Source: an uncultured Eubacterium sp. (GTDB lineage Bacteria; Bacillota; Clostridia; Lachnospirales; CAG-274). From it: DNA of 64,000 nt. Numbering within the stretch: the first letter of the stretch is position 1; the number at the start of each line of letters is the position of its first letter. The position numbers were made by a program, and so were the translations under genes. The notes beneath the pieces are model-generated. The model had not been told where the DNA came from. It searched no databases and worked only from the letters and a program-made list of their open reading frames with translations. Location: NCBI GenBank assembly GCA_900545305.1, contig UQYD01000006.1, positions 19,443 to 83,442 of the forward strand, given 5' to 3'. This document shows positions 33,606-42,317 of this stretch, in pieces.

Positions 33606-34659
33606 AAATCTGATTAATCGCATCTACAAGCTCCTTTATATCAAAGTGGGTATACACTTTTTCGGTGAGTGTCATTGCACCTGAGTGCCCCACAATCTTT
33701 TTGATAATCGTCTGGTTAATACCAGCTTCTGCTAACATTGAGATACATGTGTGTCTGCAACAGTGTGGTGTGCGATTAATATTAAGTTGTTCCATAAGTG
33801 GCTTGAAATAGCTATCATAGTAGTTCCTGTATTCAAAATGTTTTCCGTCTTCTGTATGAAGCAGATATTCACATTCAGGGCAGGATTCATACCAGGCTTT
33901 GTAGTATGGCAGAACCTTGTCGGCGATTGGAACTTTTCTGATACCATTCTCTGTTTTACTACAGATAACATCAAAATACTGTTCATCCAGATGAACATTT
34001 TCTTTCTTTAAATCGAGCAGTTCTGAAATTCTGACTCCACTATATATGAGCATCAATACTATCTGATAATATTTGTCTTCTTTCTGCTCCCATAGAAGGT
34101 CAATCTCATTTTTCTCGAATTTGTTTCTGTCGTATTTGTTAGGATTGCGATCCTTGTACTGAACAACATCTACATAGCTTGAGTAATCTTTGTTGCATAT
34201 ATCATTCTTTAAGGCGTAATCATATAGCTGATTAAATAAGACTTTGATTTTCTTTAGTGTGGGATAATTCTTTCCACAGGTATCAATAACTGTCTGTAAA
34301 TCAACAAGTTTGATATCCTTAAATACTTTGTTGTAAAGGGATTCACATGTCTTATACGATGCAGTATATCCTTTTACATTAGATTCAGAAATTGTAGGAA
34401 ACTTACGCTTCGACCATTCATCATATACATCTGAAAATGTCATCTTGGCGGCAGTAGTATCAAAAGGATTGTTGTTATATTCAGCAAGCATCTGCAAGCC
34501 TTCAGCTTTGGTCGCAGTATATCCAATTGTTATCATTTCCTGAACCTGTTTGTCTTTTTCCTTATCATAGTGCCAGCCTACAGTTTTTCGCACGATATAA
34601 GGCTTTCTTCTCTTACCGGAAAGTTTTACAACGCTTCCGTATCCGTTGGGTAACTTCAT
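33604..34659 (-). CDS. Tyrosine-type site-specific integrase
   Basis: The 351-aa recombinase has an AP2-like N-terminal arm-binding region, a SAM-like core-binding domain (around residues 70-160) and a C-terminal catalytic domain. The catalytic set is seen as SGVRISELL (Arg), HCCRHTCISML (His-x-x-Arg), IVGHSGAM (His) and VYTHF (Tyr nucleophile). The ATG at 34659 has AAAGGA about 9 nt ahead; an ATG three codons earlier is also possible. It sits directly inside attL and should catalyse integration at rpsI. Confidence 0.93.
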   Translation of the reverse strand: MKLPNGYGSVVKLSGKRRKPYIVRKTVGWHYDKEKDKQVQEMITIGYTATKAEGLQMLAEYNNNPFDTTAAKMTFSDVYDEWSKRKFPTISESNVKGYTASYKTCESLYNKVFKDIKLVDLQTVIDTCGKNYPTLKKIKVLFNQLYDYALKNDICNKDYSSYVDVVQYKDRNPNKYDRNKFEKNEIDLLWEQKEDKYYQIVLMLIYSGVRISELLDLKKENVHLDEQYFDVICSKTENGIRKVPIADKVLPYYKAWYESCPECEYLLHTEDGKHFEYRNYYDSYFKPLMEQLNINRTPHCCRHTCISMLAEAGINQTIIKKIVGHSGAMTLTEKVYTHFDIKELVDAINQI

Positions 34660-34716
34660 AAGCACCATCCTTTCGCTATTTACTAGAAAGCTGATAGCAA
34701 ACGGATAAAATGATTA

Positions 34717-35148
34717 TTATTCGTGGGTTACCTTTGTCACGCTTGGGCGAATTGTTTTCCATATCTCATAGTTGTCTTGTGTCTGGCTGCCAGATGCAAG
34801 AAGTTCTTTCATAGCCTGCCAGTCCTTTAAGAACTGTACAAGATTTTTATCAGAGAAAAATATTCCCGGTTCGCCATCAATGTCTTTGAGAGACACATCG
34901 AACTTTTCATCAATTGCAAATAGTAATGGTAGTACATCACCATCAGCTTCAATATCAAATTCTGCTAATGAATTAACATTTACATTAAGTGCTTCTGCAA
35001 TCTTTCTTAATTGTTCCAGCTTAGGAATATTTTTTCCTAATTCATACTTGCGGATTGCAACTTCGTGTATTCCACATGCTTCACCTAGTTCCTTTTGGGT
35101 TAAACCACGAAAGGTTCGTATCAATTTAATCTTTTTACCTGTATTCAT
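34717..35148 (-). CDS. XRE family transcriptional regulator
   Basis: The 143-aa protein has an N-terminal HTH_3 domain (about residues 3-58, RGLTQKELGEACGIHEVAIRKYE). An 80-residue C-terminal domain follows that I do not recognise. The ATG at 35148 has GGAGG 8 nt ahead. It lies between int and the divergent xis-like gene and probably represses the mobility genes, as Cro/CI-like proteins do in such elements. Confidence 0.87.
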   Translation of the reverse strand: MNTGKKIKLIRTFRGLTQKELGEACGIHEVAIRKYELGKNIPKLEQLRKIAEALNVNVNSLAEFDIEADGDVLPLLFAIDEKFDVSLKDIDGEPGIFFSDKNLVQFLKDWQAMKELLASGSQTQDNYEIWKTIRPSVTKVTHE

Positions 35149-35296
35149 TGCTTCAACCTCCTGTAGTTGTAAATGTAACATACTAATAATTGATAGTCAA
35201 CATTAAATTTTAAACTATTGACAGAGCAAATAAAGGTCTGTATAATGCAAAACATAACAGAGCAAGAAATGCTCTATAAAAGAGGAGGTGGTAAAT

Positions 35297-35533
35297 ATGC
35301 CAGATGTTCTTTATAAGGTTGATTTGCCAGCTTTTACAGGAAGAAATGTACCAATAAAGGAGATTGCAAGTGCAATAGGGAAGGACGCACAGTATGTAAG
35401 GCTGGGATTACAACAAGGAATACTCAAATTCGGTTCAGCGATAAAAGTAGGAAATTCAAATGAATATAGCTATTATTGTCCGGATAAAAGAGTGTGGGAA
35501 GAAACAGGATATTTTAACAAAGAAGCAGTATGA
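35297..35533 (+). CDS. Small DNA-binding protein, excisionase-like
   Basis: This is a 78-aa protein with a probable MerR/Xis-type helix-turn-helix (VPIKEIASAIGKDAQYVRLGL). The ATG at 35297 follows GAGGAGGTGG; an in-frame GTG at 35288 is part of that site. It is the first gene of the rightward operon, overlapping the start region of the ATPase gene. In comparable elements this position holds the recombination directionality factor or a replication helper. Its function is inferred from size and location. Confidence 0.7.
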   Translation: MPDVLYKVDLPAFTGRNVPIKEIASAIGKDAQYVRLGLQQGILKFGSAIKVGNSNEYSYYCPDKRVWEETGYFNKEAV

Positions 35534-35547
35534 CAAGGAGGAAGATT

Positions 35548-36543
35548 ATGAACGAGCAACAGAAAGTAGAATTGAAACTGATTCACATGGAAGATGTTGT
35601 TTCAAAAGAAGTTGAATGGTTATGGTATCCATATATACCCTATGGGAAGATAACCATAGTCGAGGGAGATCCGGGAGAAGGAAAAACAACTCTGGTATTA
35701 AAGTTAGCGGCAGCCCTGAGCAGGGGCTTGCCACTTCCCTGTGATGATGATATGGAACGAAAACCAATTCATATTATTTATCAGACAGCAGAGGATGGAA
35801 TTGACGATACGATAAAGCCAAGACTTGAAAAGGTTGGTGCAGATTGTTCCATGATACGAGTGATTGATGAAACTGAAAAAGAATTAAGTATGACAGATGA
35901 CAGGCTGGAGCAGGCAATTGTTGAGACTGGAGCGAGAATGGTTATTCTTGATCCGATACAGGCGTATATAGGGGCAAAGGTTGATATGCACAGGGCGAAT
36001 GAAATAAGACCAGTTTTAAAGCATTTGGGAATGATTTCTGAAAAGTATAACTGTGCAATTGTTCTTATTGGTCATATGAATAAGGCGGCTGGAAGTAAGT
36101 CAACCTACAGAGGTTTAGGTTCGATTGATATTCAGGCAACAGCAAGGAGCGTGTTGCTTGTAGCAAGGCTTCGGGATAAGCCTAATATAAGAATAATGGC
36201 ACATGATAAATCATCTTTGGCACCAACAGGAGATGCCATAGGATTTGAGATGACAGAAGATAGAGGAATGGAATGCATAGGACCTTATGATATCACCATA
36301 GATGAGCTTCTGTCAGGAAATGATGGGAGAGGTAAAAAGAAGCTGGATATAGCAGAGAATTTTATCAAAGAGTATTTTGGCTCAAGCAAAGAAATTATAT
36401 CGAATGACATTTTGCAGGAGGCAGCCAGGAGAGGAATTAAAAGAAATACTCTTTTATCAGCTAAAAAGAAGCTCGGAATAACTTCTGGCAAAGGTAAGGC
36501 AGAAGACGGAACAAGTTATTGGACTTGGCTCTTACCACAATAA
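35548..36543 (+). CDS. RepA-like AAA/RecA-fold ATPase
   Basis: The 331-aa protein has a RecA-fold core with Walker A EGDPGEGKTT (about residues 37-46), Walker B ARMVILDPIQAYIG, and IVLIGHMNKAAG. A C-terminal winged-helix-like region follows (about 255-331). It resembles the AAA_25/RepA helicase-like proteins common in Firmicute mobilizable elements, where they may support replication. The ATG at 35548 has GGAGG 6 nt ahead and is preferred over ATG 35530. No separate primase gene is seen. Confidence 0.82.
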   Translation: MNEQQKVELKLIHMEDVVSKEVEWLWYPYIPYGKITIVEGDPGEGKTTLVLKLAAALSRGLPLPCDDDMERKPIHIIYQTAEDGIDDTIKPRLEKVGADCSMIRVIDETEKELSMTDDRLEQAIVETGARMVILDPIQAYIGAKVDMHRANEIRPVLKHLGMISEKYNCAIVLIGHMNKAAGSKSTYRGLGSIDIQATARSVLLVARLRDKPNIRIMAHDKSSLAPTGDAIGFEMTEDRGMECIGPYDITIDELLSGNDGRGKKKLDIAENFIKEYFGSSKEIISNDILQEAARRGIKRNTLLSAKKKLGITSGKGKAEDGTSYWTWLLPQ

Positions 36544-36640
36544 AGAATTTAACAATTCGAATGTTTGAGGAAACAGATTCTAAATTCTTATAAGAGTTTA
36601 GAGTCTGTACTTCTTAAAAGGACAGATTATTAAATTCTTG

Positions 36641-36800
36641 ATATGTAACACATATGTATCAGTTGTATTGGACAGATGTATATGTAACCCTTGGAGAGCC
36701 CCCGCAGTTATGACAGAACAATATTCACAATGACGATTGTGGATTTGGGCTGACAGAACTGCTAGGGGGTTATCATCTATGGCAGAGCCAAGATGATAAC
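36641..36800 (+). other. Candidate origin of transfer (oriT) with nested hairpins
   Basis: Just upstream of the relaxase gene lie CCCCC-GCAGTT (36699) and AACTGC-TA-GGGGG (36757-36769) facing each other across CACAAT-GACG-ATTGTG. A perfect 10-bp hairpin GTTATCATCT/AGATGATAAC (36769-36800) follows. ATGTAACA and ATGTATCA at 36643 and 36654 again have 11-bp spacing. The 313-bp gap holds no gene. Position and structure fit a MobV oriT; the nick site is not assigned. Confidence 0.6.
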
Positions 36801-36856
36801 TGCACTGCTCCGATAGAATTTACAGATAAGAATAGAGTACAGATAAGGAGATGCGA

Positions 36857-38200
36857 ATGGGAAATATTTCATATACAGCTCATGTGAGCAATAAGAAAAA
36901 TGCCATTACATCGAAATCTAAGCTGGCTGCTGTTGCAAAACACAATCTGAGAAAATACAAGTCATCAGATTACAGCAAAGACAATATATTGGTTGTTTAC
37001 GGAACATCAAATCTGATTGATGATGTAAAGACAGTATATCACAAAGAATTCGATGAGGCATTAGAAGAATATAATAAAAAACAGACAAGACCTGACCGCC
37101 GGATAGATGATTACTTTGAACATGTCGCTGGCAAGGAGCAGGATATGGCAGTAGAGATAATCATTCAGATAGGCGATAGGGAGTTCTGGAAACAATATGA
37201 TGATATGAAATCGTATATGAAGATATCATATCAGATAATACTGGAAGAATTAATAAAGAGACTTCCACAATTCGTGGTGGCAAATGCAGTAGTTCATCTG
37301 GACGAGGATAGTCCACATATGCATATAGTGGGAGTTCCAGTAGCAGATGGATATAAAAAGGGACTTCGTAAGCAGGTATCAAAGAGGAAAGTGTTTACAA
37401 AAGAAGTGCTTTCGCGAGTGCTGCAGGATGAGCTAAGGGAGGTAGCCAATAAAGAGGTTAATGATTGGTTTGGAGAACAAATAAAGGAAAAGTCAAAAGG
37501 TCGCAATCATGATCTTACAGTTGCGGAATATAAAGTAGCACAGGAAACAGAGCATTTGGAAGAGATACAGGAACAGGTGCATGATGCGGATATTAAGTTG
37601 ACCGCTTCACAAATTGTTTACAGGGAATTGGAAAGGAGACAGACTAAGGAACTTAATGAAAAGCGGTCGGAACTTCAATCTGTAAAACAAGAGCTGGAAA
37701 GTGTGGCAGATAAAGCAAATGAAGCAGTAGAGCTACTTGCTAATATTAATGCTTTTGTATCATCATTCAGATTATTTGCTCCGACAATAGAAGAATATGC
37801 TAATCAGGTGGAGTGGGATAAGACAATAGAAGCAGGAAACTCATTCAGAGGAATTCTGTATGAGATAGGCAAACTGCTGGAGGCATTTAAGGAACTGATA
37901 AAAGAGGGATTCTGTTGGTTTCCAAGGCTTATGAGATGGAAAACATCAAAAGGAGAGGTGGCACCGGTATTTATTGAGAAAAACAATGGATATTCGTATT
38001 CGGTGTATGGCTATATGAATGTGGATACGAAGGAATATTACAGCAAAGAGGTAATTCAGAGTGAGATTAAGGCTGGTAACAGAACAGGAACAGTAGAACA
38101 GATGGATGCCAATGTTGAGGCTATGGCTAGGGATTTGCAGGAAATATTGAGGATTGGAGCGGAGCAGAAGAGGTTGTGGGAGGTGTATGAGGGGAGATAG
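36857..38200 (+). CDS. mob: MobV/Pre family relaxase (plasmid recombination enzyme)
   Basis: The 447-aa relaxase nicks oriT and pilots the strand into a helper conjugation channel. The N-terminus SYTAHVSNKKNAIT includes the conserved region of the family. The metal-binding motif is HLDEDSPHMHIVGVPV (about residue 150). A long coiled-coil follows (about 235-300), with a C-terminal region of unclear role. The ATG at 36857 has GGAG 6 nt ahead; the ATG at 36851 abuts that site. No mobB/C-type accessory gene is visible. Confidence 0.92.
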   Translation: MGNISYTAHVSNKKNAITSKSKLAAVAKHNLRKYKSSDYSKDNILVVYGTSNLIDDVKTVYHKEFDEALEEYNKKQTRPDRRIDDYFEHVAGKEQDMAVEIIIQIGDREFWKQYDDMKSYMKISYQIILEELIKRLPQFVVANAVVHLDEDSPHMHIVGVPVADGYKKGLRKQVSKRKVFTKEVLSRVLQDELREVANKEVNDWFGEQIKEKSKGRNHDLTVAEYKVAQETEHLEEIQEQVHDADIKLTASQIVYRELERRQTKELNEKRSELQSVKQELESVADKANEAVELLANINAFVSSFRLFAPTIEEYANQVEWDKTIEAGNSFRGILYEIGKLLEAFKELIKEGFCWFPRLMRWKTSKGEVAPVFIEKNNGYSYSVYGYMNVDTKEYYSKEVIQSEIKAGNRTGTVEQMDANVEAMARDLQEILRIGAEQKRLWEVYEGR

Positions 38201-38295
38201 CTAAGAAAATGAAATACAAAAATGCAAATAGAAATTGTAAGGATTACAATTTGTTGAAATATGTTAAAACATGAGAAATAGATGAGAATCTTTTA

Positions 38296-38350
38296 TTGAA
38301 AACAGTCTTAAAACATGATAGTATGTAAGTATGTAAACTTACATACTATC
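38296..38350 (+). promoter_or_regulatory. R-M operon promoter overlapping a 14-bp palindrome
   Basis: TTGAAA (38296-38301) and TAGTAT (38319-38324) are 17 bp apart. The -10 box lies inside the left arm of a perfect inverted repeat, GATAGTATGTAAGT (38317-38330) and ACTTACATACTATC (38337-38350), with a 6-bp centre. This is a classic layout for autoregulation by the downstream HTH protein. Confidence 0.65.
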
Positions 38351-38370
38351 ATAGAAATGGTGGTGATTAA

Positions 38371-38724
38371 TTGAACAGTAAAAATTCTATAAAATTTTGT
38401 GATTTACTTGGACAAATGATAAAAGAGGCAAATTTATCAAATGTCAAATTTTACACCTCCCTTGGTATAAAGAAACCGTATTTTTACGACATTTTAAGTG
38501 GTAAAGTCAATCCACCTCCACCGGATAGACAATTTGCAATGATCAAGCTATTAAACCCTAAGCCTGAACAAATAGAGTTGTTTTTTGATTTAGCTGCACA
38601 AGAGAGAAATGAAGTGCCTGCTGATATTGCACAAACACTAAAAAATAAAGATTTATGCAAAAAATTGCGAAATCATATAGATTATAAAATGCTATTAAAG
38701 AATGGAGAAAATAAAGATGCGTGA
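38371..38724 (+). CDS. Small HTH protein, probable R-M operon controller
   Basis: This is a 117-aa protein with a Cro/XRE-like N-terminal half (LGQMIKEANLSNVKFYTSLG and KKPYFYDILSGKVNPPPP). The start is TTG at 38371 behind a GGTGGTGATT site. It lies directly behind the palindromic promoter, and its stop overlaps hsdM by 8 bp, so it is translated with the restriction operon. By analogy with C-proteins it may delay or limit restriction expression after entry into a new host. That role is inferred. Confidence 0.72.
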   Translation: MNSKNSIKFCDLLGQMIKEANLSNVKFYTSLGIKKPYFYDILSGKVNPPPPDRQFAMIKLLNPKPEQIELFFDLAAQERNEVPADIAQTLKNKDLCKKLRNHIDYKMLLKNGENKDA

Positions 38725-40387
38725 TAATAATAAAAAAGAGCAAGAGAGAACTGAACTTTATCGTACAATATGGGCGCTTGCAAATGAACTGAGAGGCAGT
38801 GTTGATGGCTGGGATTTTAAGCAGTATGTTTTAGGTATGCTTTTCTATAGATATATATCCGAAAATCTTACTGCATATTTGAATAATGGCGAATGGGATG
38901 CAGGAAATACTGATTTTGATTATGCCAAGCTCAAAGATGAAGATTTACCCGAAACGCTTAAGCAAGAAATGGTGCAGGAAAAAGGTTTCTTTATAATGCC
39001 AAGTGAGCTATTTGAAAATTTATTGAGAAGAATAAAAAAAGCGGATAAAGATGCCAAGGAAAAAGCTGAAAAAGACGGAAAAGAAGTAGAAATCGCAGAA
39101 TTGGACGAGAATTTAAACGAGGTATTGCAGGCTAATTTTAAGAATATTGAAGCATCGGCTATCGGTACTCCAAGTGAGGATAATTTCAAAGGTTTGTTTG
39201 ACGATATAGATGTGAACAGCAATAAGCTCGGACCAACAGTTATTAAAAGAAACAAAAGACTTAAAAGATTAATTACTGTTATCGGAGATATGGATCTTGG
39301 TAATTATCAAGATAATTCCATTGATGCTTTTGGGGACACTTATGAGTATCTGATGGGAATGTACGCTTCTAATGCTGGCAAAAGCGGCGGCGAATTTTTC
39401 ACCCCACAAGAGGTATCTGAACTTCTAACTAAAATTTCACTTCTTGACAATAACGGTAAAATAAAAACAGAAGTAAATAAAGTATACGATCCTGCTGTGG
39501 GAAGTGGCTCATTACTTTTGAAGTTTGCAAAAATTCTCGGTAAAGACAATGTCCGTAATGGATTCTTTGGTCAGGAAATCAACATTACAACTTATAACCT
39601 TTGCCGTATTAATATGTTCCTGCACGACATAGGTTACGATAAATTCAGCATTGAACATGGCGATACTTTGACTGAGCCTAAACATTGGGATGAAGAACCA
39701 TTTGAAGCCATCGTTTCAAATCCACCTTATTCCATTAAATGGGAAGGTTCTGACAACGGAACACTGATAAACGATCCTCGTTTTTCTCCTGCCGGTGTAT
39801 TGGCCCCTAAATCAAAAGCGGACTTTGCTTTTATTATGCATTGCCTTAGTTGGCTTGCTACAGACGGAACGGCGGCTATTGTTTGTTTTCCCGGTATAAT
39901 GTATCGCGGTGGTGCGGAACAGAAAATCAGAAAATATCTGATTGATAACAACTATATTGAATGTATCATTCAATTGCCGGATAATCTTTTTTACGGGACA
40001 AGTATTGCAACCTGCATTATGGTTCTAAAAAAATCTAAAGTCGACAACCAAACTCTATTTATTGATGCTTCAAAGGAATTTGTTAAGTCTACTAACAGCA
40101 ATAAATTGGGAGATGGAACTGCAAGCAATGAACCTAATAATATTCAGAATATATTAAACGCTTATATTAAACGAAAGACGGAAAAGCATTTTACTGCTCT
40201 TGTTAAACAGGAAGATATTGAAAATGCAGATTACAATCTTTCTGTGTCGACTTATGTAGAAAGTGAGGATACAAGAGAAGTTATCGACATAGTTGTCCTT
40301 AACAAGCAAATATCGCAAATTGTTCAGCATGAAAATACATTGCGTGCCGAAATTGATGCGATTATAGCTGAAATTGAGGAGGCGTAA
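38717..40387 (+). CDS. hsdM: Type I restriction-modification methyltransferase subunit HsdM
   Basis: The product is a 556-aa N6-adenine methyltransferase subunit. An N-terminal HsdM_N helical domain (about 1-170) precedes the catalytic domain with GGEFFTPQEV (about 223), the SAM motif DPAVGSGSLL (about 257) and the catalytic SNPPYS (about 334). The ATG at 38717 has GGAG 9 nt ahead; an in-frame ATG at 38702 precedes it. With HsdS it forms the modification enzyme and with HsdR the restriction complex. Confidence 0.96.
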   Translation: MRDNNKKEQERTELYRTIWALANELRGSVDGWDFKQYVLGMLFYRYISENLTAYLNNGEWDAGNTDFDYAKLKDEDLPETLKQEMVQEKGFFIMPSELFENLLRRIKKADKDAKEKAEKDGKEVEIAELDENLNEVLQANFKNIEASAIGTPSEDNFKGLFDDIDVNSNKLGPTVIKRNKRLKRLITVIGDMDLGNYQDNSIDAFGDTYEYLMGMYASNAGKSGGEFFTPQEVSELLTKISLLDNNGKIKTEVNKVYDPAVGSGSLLLKFAKILGKDNVRNGFFGQEINITTYNLCRINMFLHDIGYDKFSIEHGDTLTEPKHWDEEPFEAIVSNPPYSIKWEGSDNGTLINDPRFSPAGVLAPKSKADFAFIMHCLSWLATDGTAAIVCFPGIMYRGGAEQKIRKYLIDNNYIECIIQLPDNLFYGTSIATCIMVLKKSKVDNQTLFIDASKEFVKSTNSNKLGDGTASNEPNNIQNILNAYIKRKTEKHFTALVKQEDIENADYNLSVSTYVESEDTREVIDIVVLNKQISQIVQHENTLRAEIDAIIAEIEEA

Positions 40388-40390
40388 TGT

Positions 40391-41194
40391 ATGAGATTAT
40401 CAGATGTGTTATCAAAACCGATAACAACAGATTATGTGCAAATAGAAGGCTTTTTGGGCAGTAGAAAGCTTAAAACCGGAAATTCTAAAAAAATTGCGGT
40501 CGGTAAAGTTGCATTAAATTATTATTGTAATAATTGCGGCGATCAGCGCACATTTTATTCCGGGAAAGACTTGTTCTGTATTGGTGTAAACGAAAAGACT
40601 GTCAGCATTGACTGTGTTCTTGAATGCCCTCGTTGCGGTGCTTCTGTGCAAATGTGGTTCTTGCTTGAGTGCAGAGAGGAAGATAATATACATAGTCAAT
40701 ATCCTTATGTGCGTATTGCAAAAAGAAGCGAAAAATTTTCTGAATCAGTTTCGCTGAACACCAAATCTTACGGCGATTTTACAAACGCTTTAGAAAAAGC
40801 AAAAAGGGCAGCAAGAGAAGGATTCGGCGCAGGATCTATCGTTTATTTGAGAAAGGTTTTTGAAAGAATTATTACCCAAACAGCAGAGGCTGCAAATCCT
40901 CCCATTGAAACACGGAAAGCAAACGGTAATCTTAAACCATTTATTCAGATTCTTACGCCAGTAAAAGATCAATGTAATATCATCCCTTCGGAATTTGCTG
41001 AAGATGGATACAAACTCTTTGGTGAACTTAGTGATGTAGTTCATGGAGATTATGACGAAGATGAGGCTTTGCAAAAATTTGATGCTTTCTATCGCTTAGT
41101 TACCGGCGTACTGGGAAAAATAAAAACTAACAGAGAACTAATGGATGCGATAGGTACATTAGGTTGGCATACCGGAGGTGAGGAAAATGAGTAA
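40391..41194 (+). CDS. Zinc-ribbon protein with DUF4145-like C-terminal domain
   Basis: The 267-aa protein is inserted between hsdM and hsdS. Residues about 37-82 contain paired CxxC motifs (CNNCGDQ and CPRCGAS), giving a four-cysteine zinc ribbon. The C-terminal half (AAREGFGAGSIVYLRKVFERII and FGELSDVVHGDYDEDEAL) resembles DUF4145-type domains seen near defence genes. Its role in the R-M system is unknown. It overlaps hsdS by 8 bp and follows hsdM by 3 bp, so it is a built-in member of the operon. Confidence 0.75.
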   Translation: MRLSDVLSKPITTDYVQIEGFLGSRKLKTGNSKKIAVGKVALNYYCNNCGDQRTFYSGKDLFCIGVNEKTVSIDCVLECPRCGASVQMWFLLECREEDNIHSQYPYVRIAKRSEKFSESVSLNTKSYGDFTNALEKAKRAAREGFGAGSIVYLRKVFERIITQTAEAANPPIETRKANGNLKPFIQILTPVKDQCNIIPSEFAEDGYKLFGELSDVVHGDYDEDEALQKFDAFYRLVTGVLGKIKTNRELMDAIGTLGWHTGGEENE

Positions 41195-42317
41195 ATTAGA
41201 ACAACTTATAAATGAACTTTGCCCAGAAGGTGTAGAATATCGAAGACTTGAAAATTGCTGTGAAATCTTGGATAACAAAAGAAAGCCTGTAACAAAATCC
41301 GCAAGAGAAGCTGGTAAATATCCGTATTTCGGAGCAAATGGTATTCAAGATTATGTATCTAATTATATATTTGATGGCACTTTTATTCTCGTCGGCGAGG
41401 ATGGTAGCGTTGTAACTGAAATGGGTACACCTATTGTTACTTGGGCGACAGGAAAAATATGGGTGAACAATCATGCTCATATTATTTCAGAGATAAATGG
41501 CGTTTTGCTGCGTTACTTATTTCATTATCTACAAACTGTACCTGTTAAACACTTAATTCATGGCAATATTCCGAAATTAACAGGCGGTGATTTTAGAGCA
41601 TTAAAAATCGCTGTTCCACCTCTACCAGTTCAAGAGGAAATTGTTCGTATATTGGATAAATTTGTGGAACTCACTGCGGAACTCACTGCGGAACTCACTG
41701 CGGAACTCACTGCGAGAAAACAGCAGTATGAGTATTATAGAGATAGACTTTTCGCTAATTATAAATCAGCACCTAAGAAAAAACTCATTGAAGTTGCGGA
41801 TATTTCCCGTGGAATTAGAGTAGTTAAAAAGCAACTTATTTCAAATGGAAACTATCCTGTTTACCAAAACAGTCTTGCACCTATGGGATATTATGACAAA
41901 TATAATTGTAAAGGAAATACAACATATGTTATTAGTGCAGGCGCAGCAGGTGAAATAGGTTATTGCAAAACTAATTTTTGGGCTGCAGACGATTGTTTGT
42001 TTTTTTCTAATCTTATAGAAATTAACAATAAATACATTTACTACTTTTTACTTACAAAACAAGACTTTATCTATTCTAATGTAAGAAAAGCAAGTATTCC
42101 TCGTTTGTCTAGAACTGTAATAGAAAATTTACAGATACCAATAATATCGATCGACGAACAAGAGCAAGTTGTAAATTTACTAAATCGTTTTGATAAGCTT
42201 TGCAACGATATCAGCGAGGGATTGCCTGCCGAAATTGAAGCAAGACAAAAGCAATACGAATATTACCGAGATAAGCTCTTAACTTTTAAGAAAAAGGAGG
42301 CGGCGGAAAATGAATAG
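41187..42317 (+). CDS. hsdS: Type I restriction-modification specificity subunit HsdS
   Basis: The 376-aa protein has two target recognition domains (about residues 15-155 and 195-345). They are joined by a conserved spacer helix that starts with four TAEL units (about 160-176) and continues QQYEYYRDRLF. A matching C-terminal helix is QKQYEYYRDKLL. TAEL spacer repeats are the hallmark of type IC (EcoR124-like) HsdS, where repeat number sets the gap in the bipartite target. The ATG at 41187 has GGAGG 8 nt ahead. Confidence 0.96.
   Translation: MSKLEQLINELCPEGVEYRRLENCCEILDNKRKPVTKSAREAGKYPYFGANGIQDYVSNYIFDGTFILVGEDGSVVTEMGTPIVTWATGKIWVNNHAHIISEINGVLLRYLFHYLQTVPVKHLIHGNIPKLTGGDFRALKIAVPPLPVQEEIVRILDKFVELTAELTAELTAELTARKQQYEYYRDRLFANYKSAPKKKLIEVADISRGIRVVKKQLISNGNYPVYQNSLAPMGYYDKYNCKGNTTYVISAGAAGEIGYCKTNFWAADDCLFFSNLIEINNKYIYYFLLTKQDFIYSNVRKASIPRLSRTVIENLQIPIISIDEQEQVVNLLNRFDKLCNDISEGLPAEIEARQKQYEYYRDKLLTFKKKEAAENE
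41667..41714 (+). repeat. Four perfect 12-bp tandem repeats in hsdS
   Basis: GAACTCACTGCG is repeated four times without a mismatch, each copy encoding ELTA. Gain or loss of a unit keeps the frame and would change the HsdS spacer length. Confidence 0.97.
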
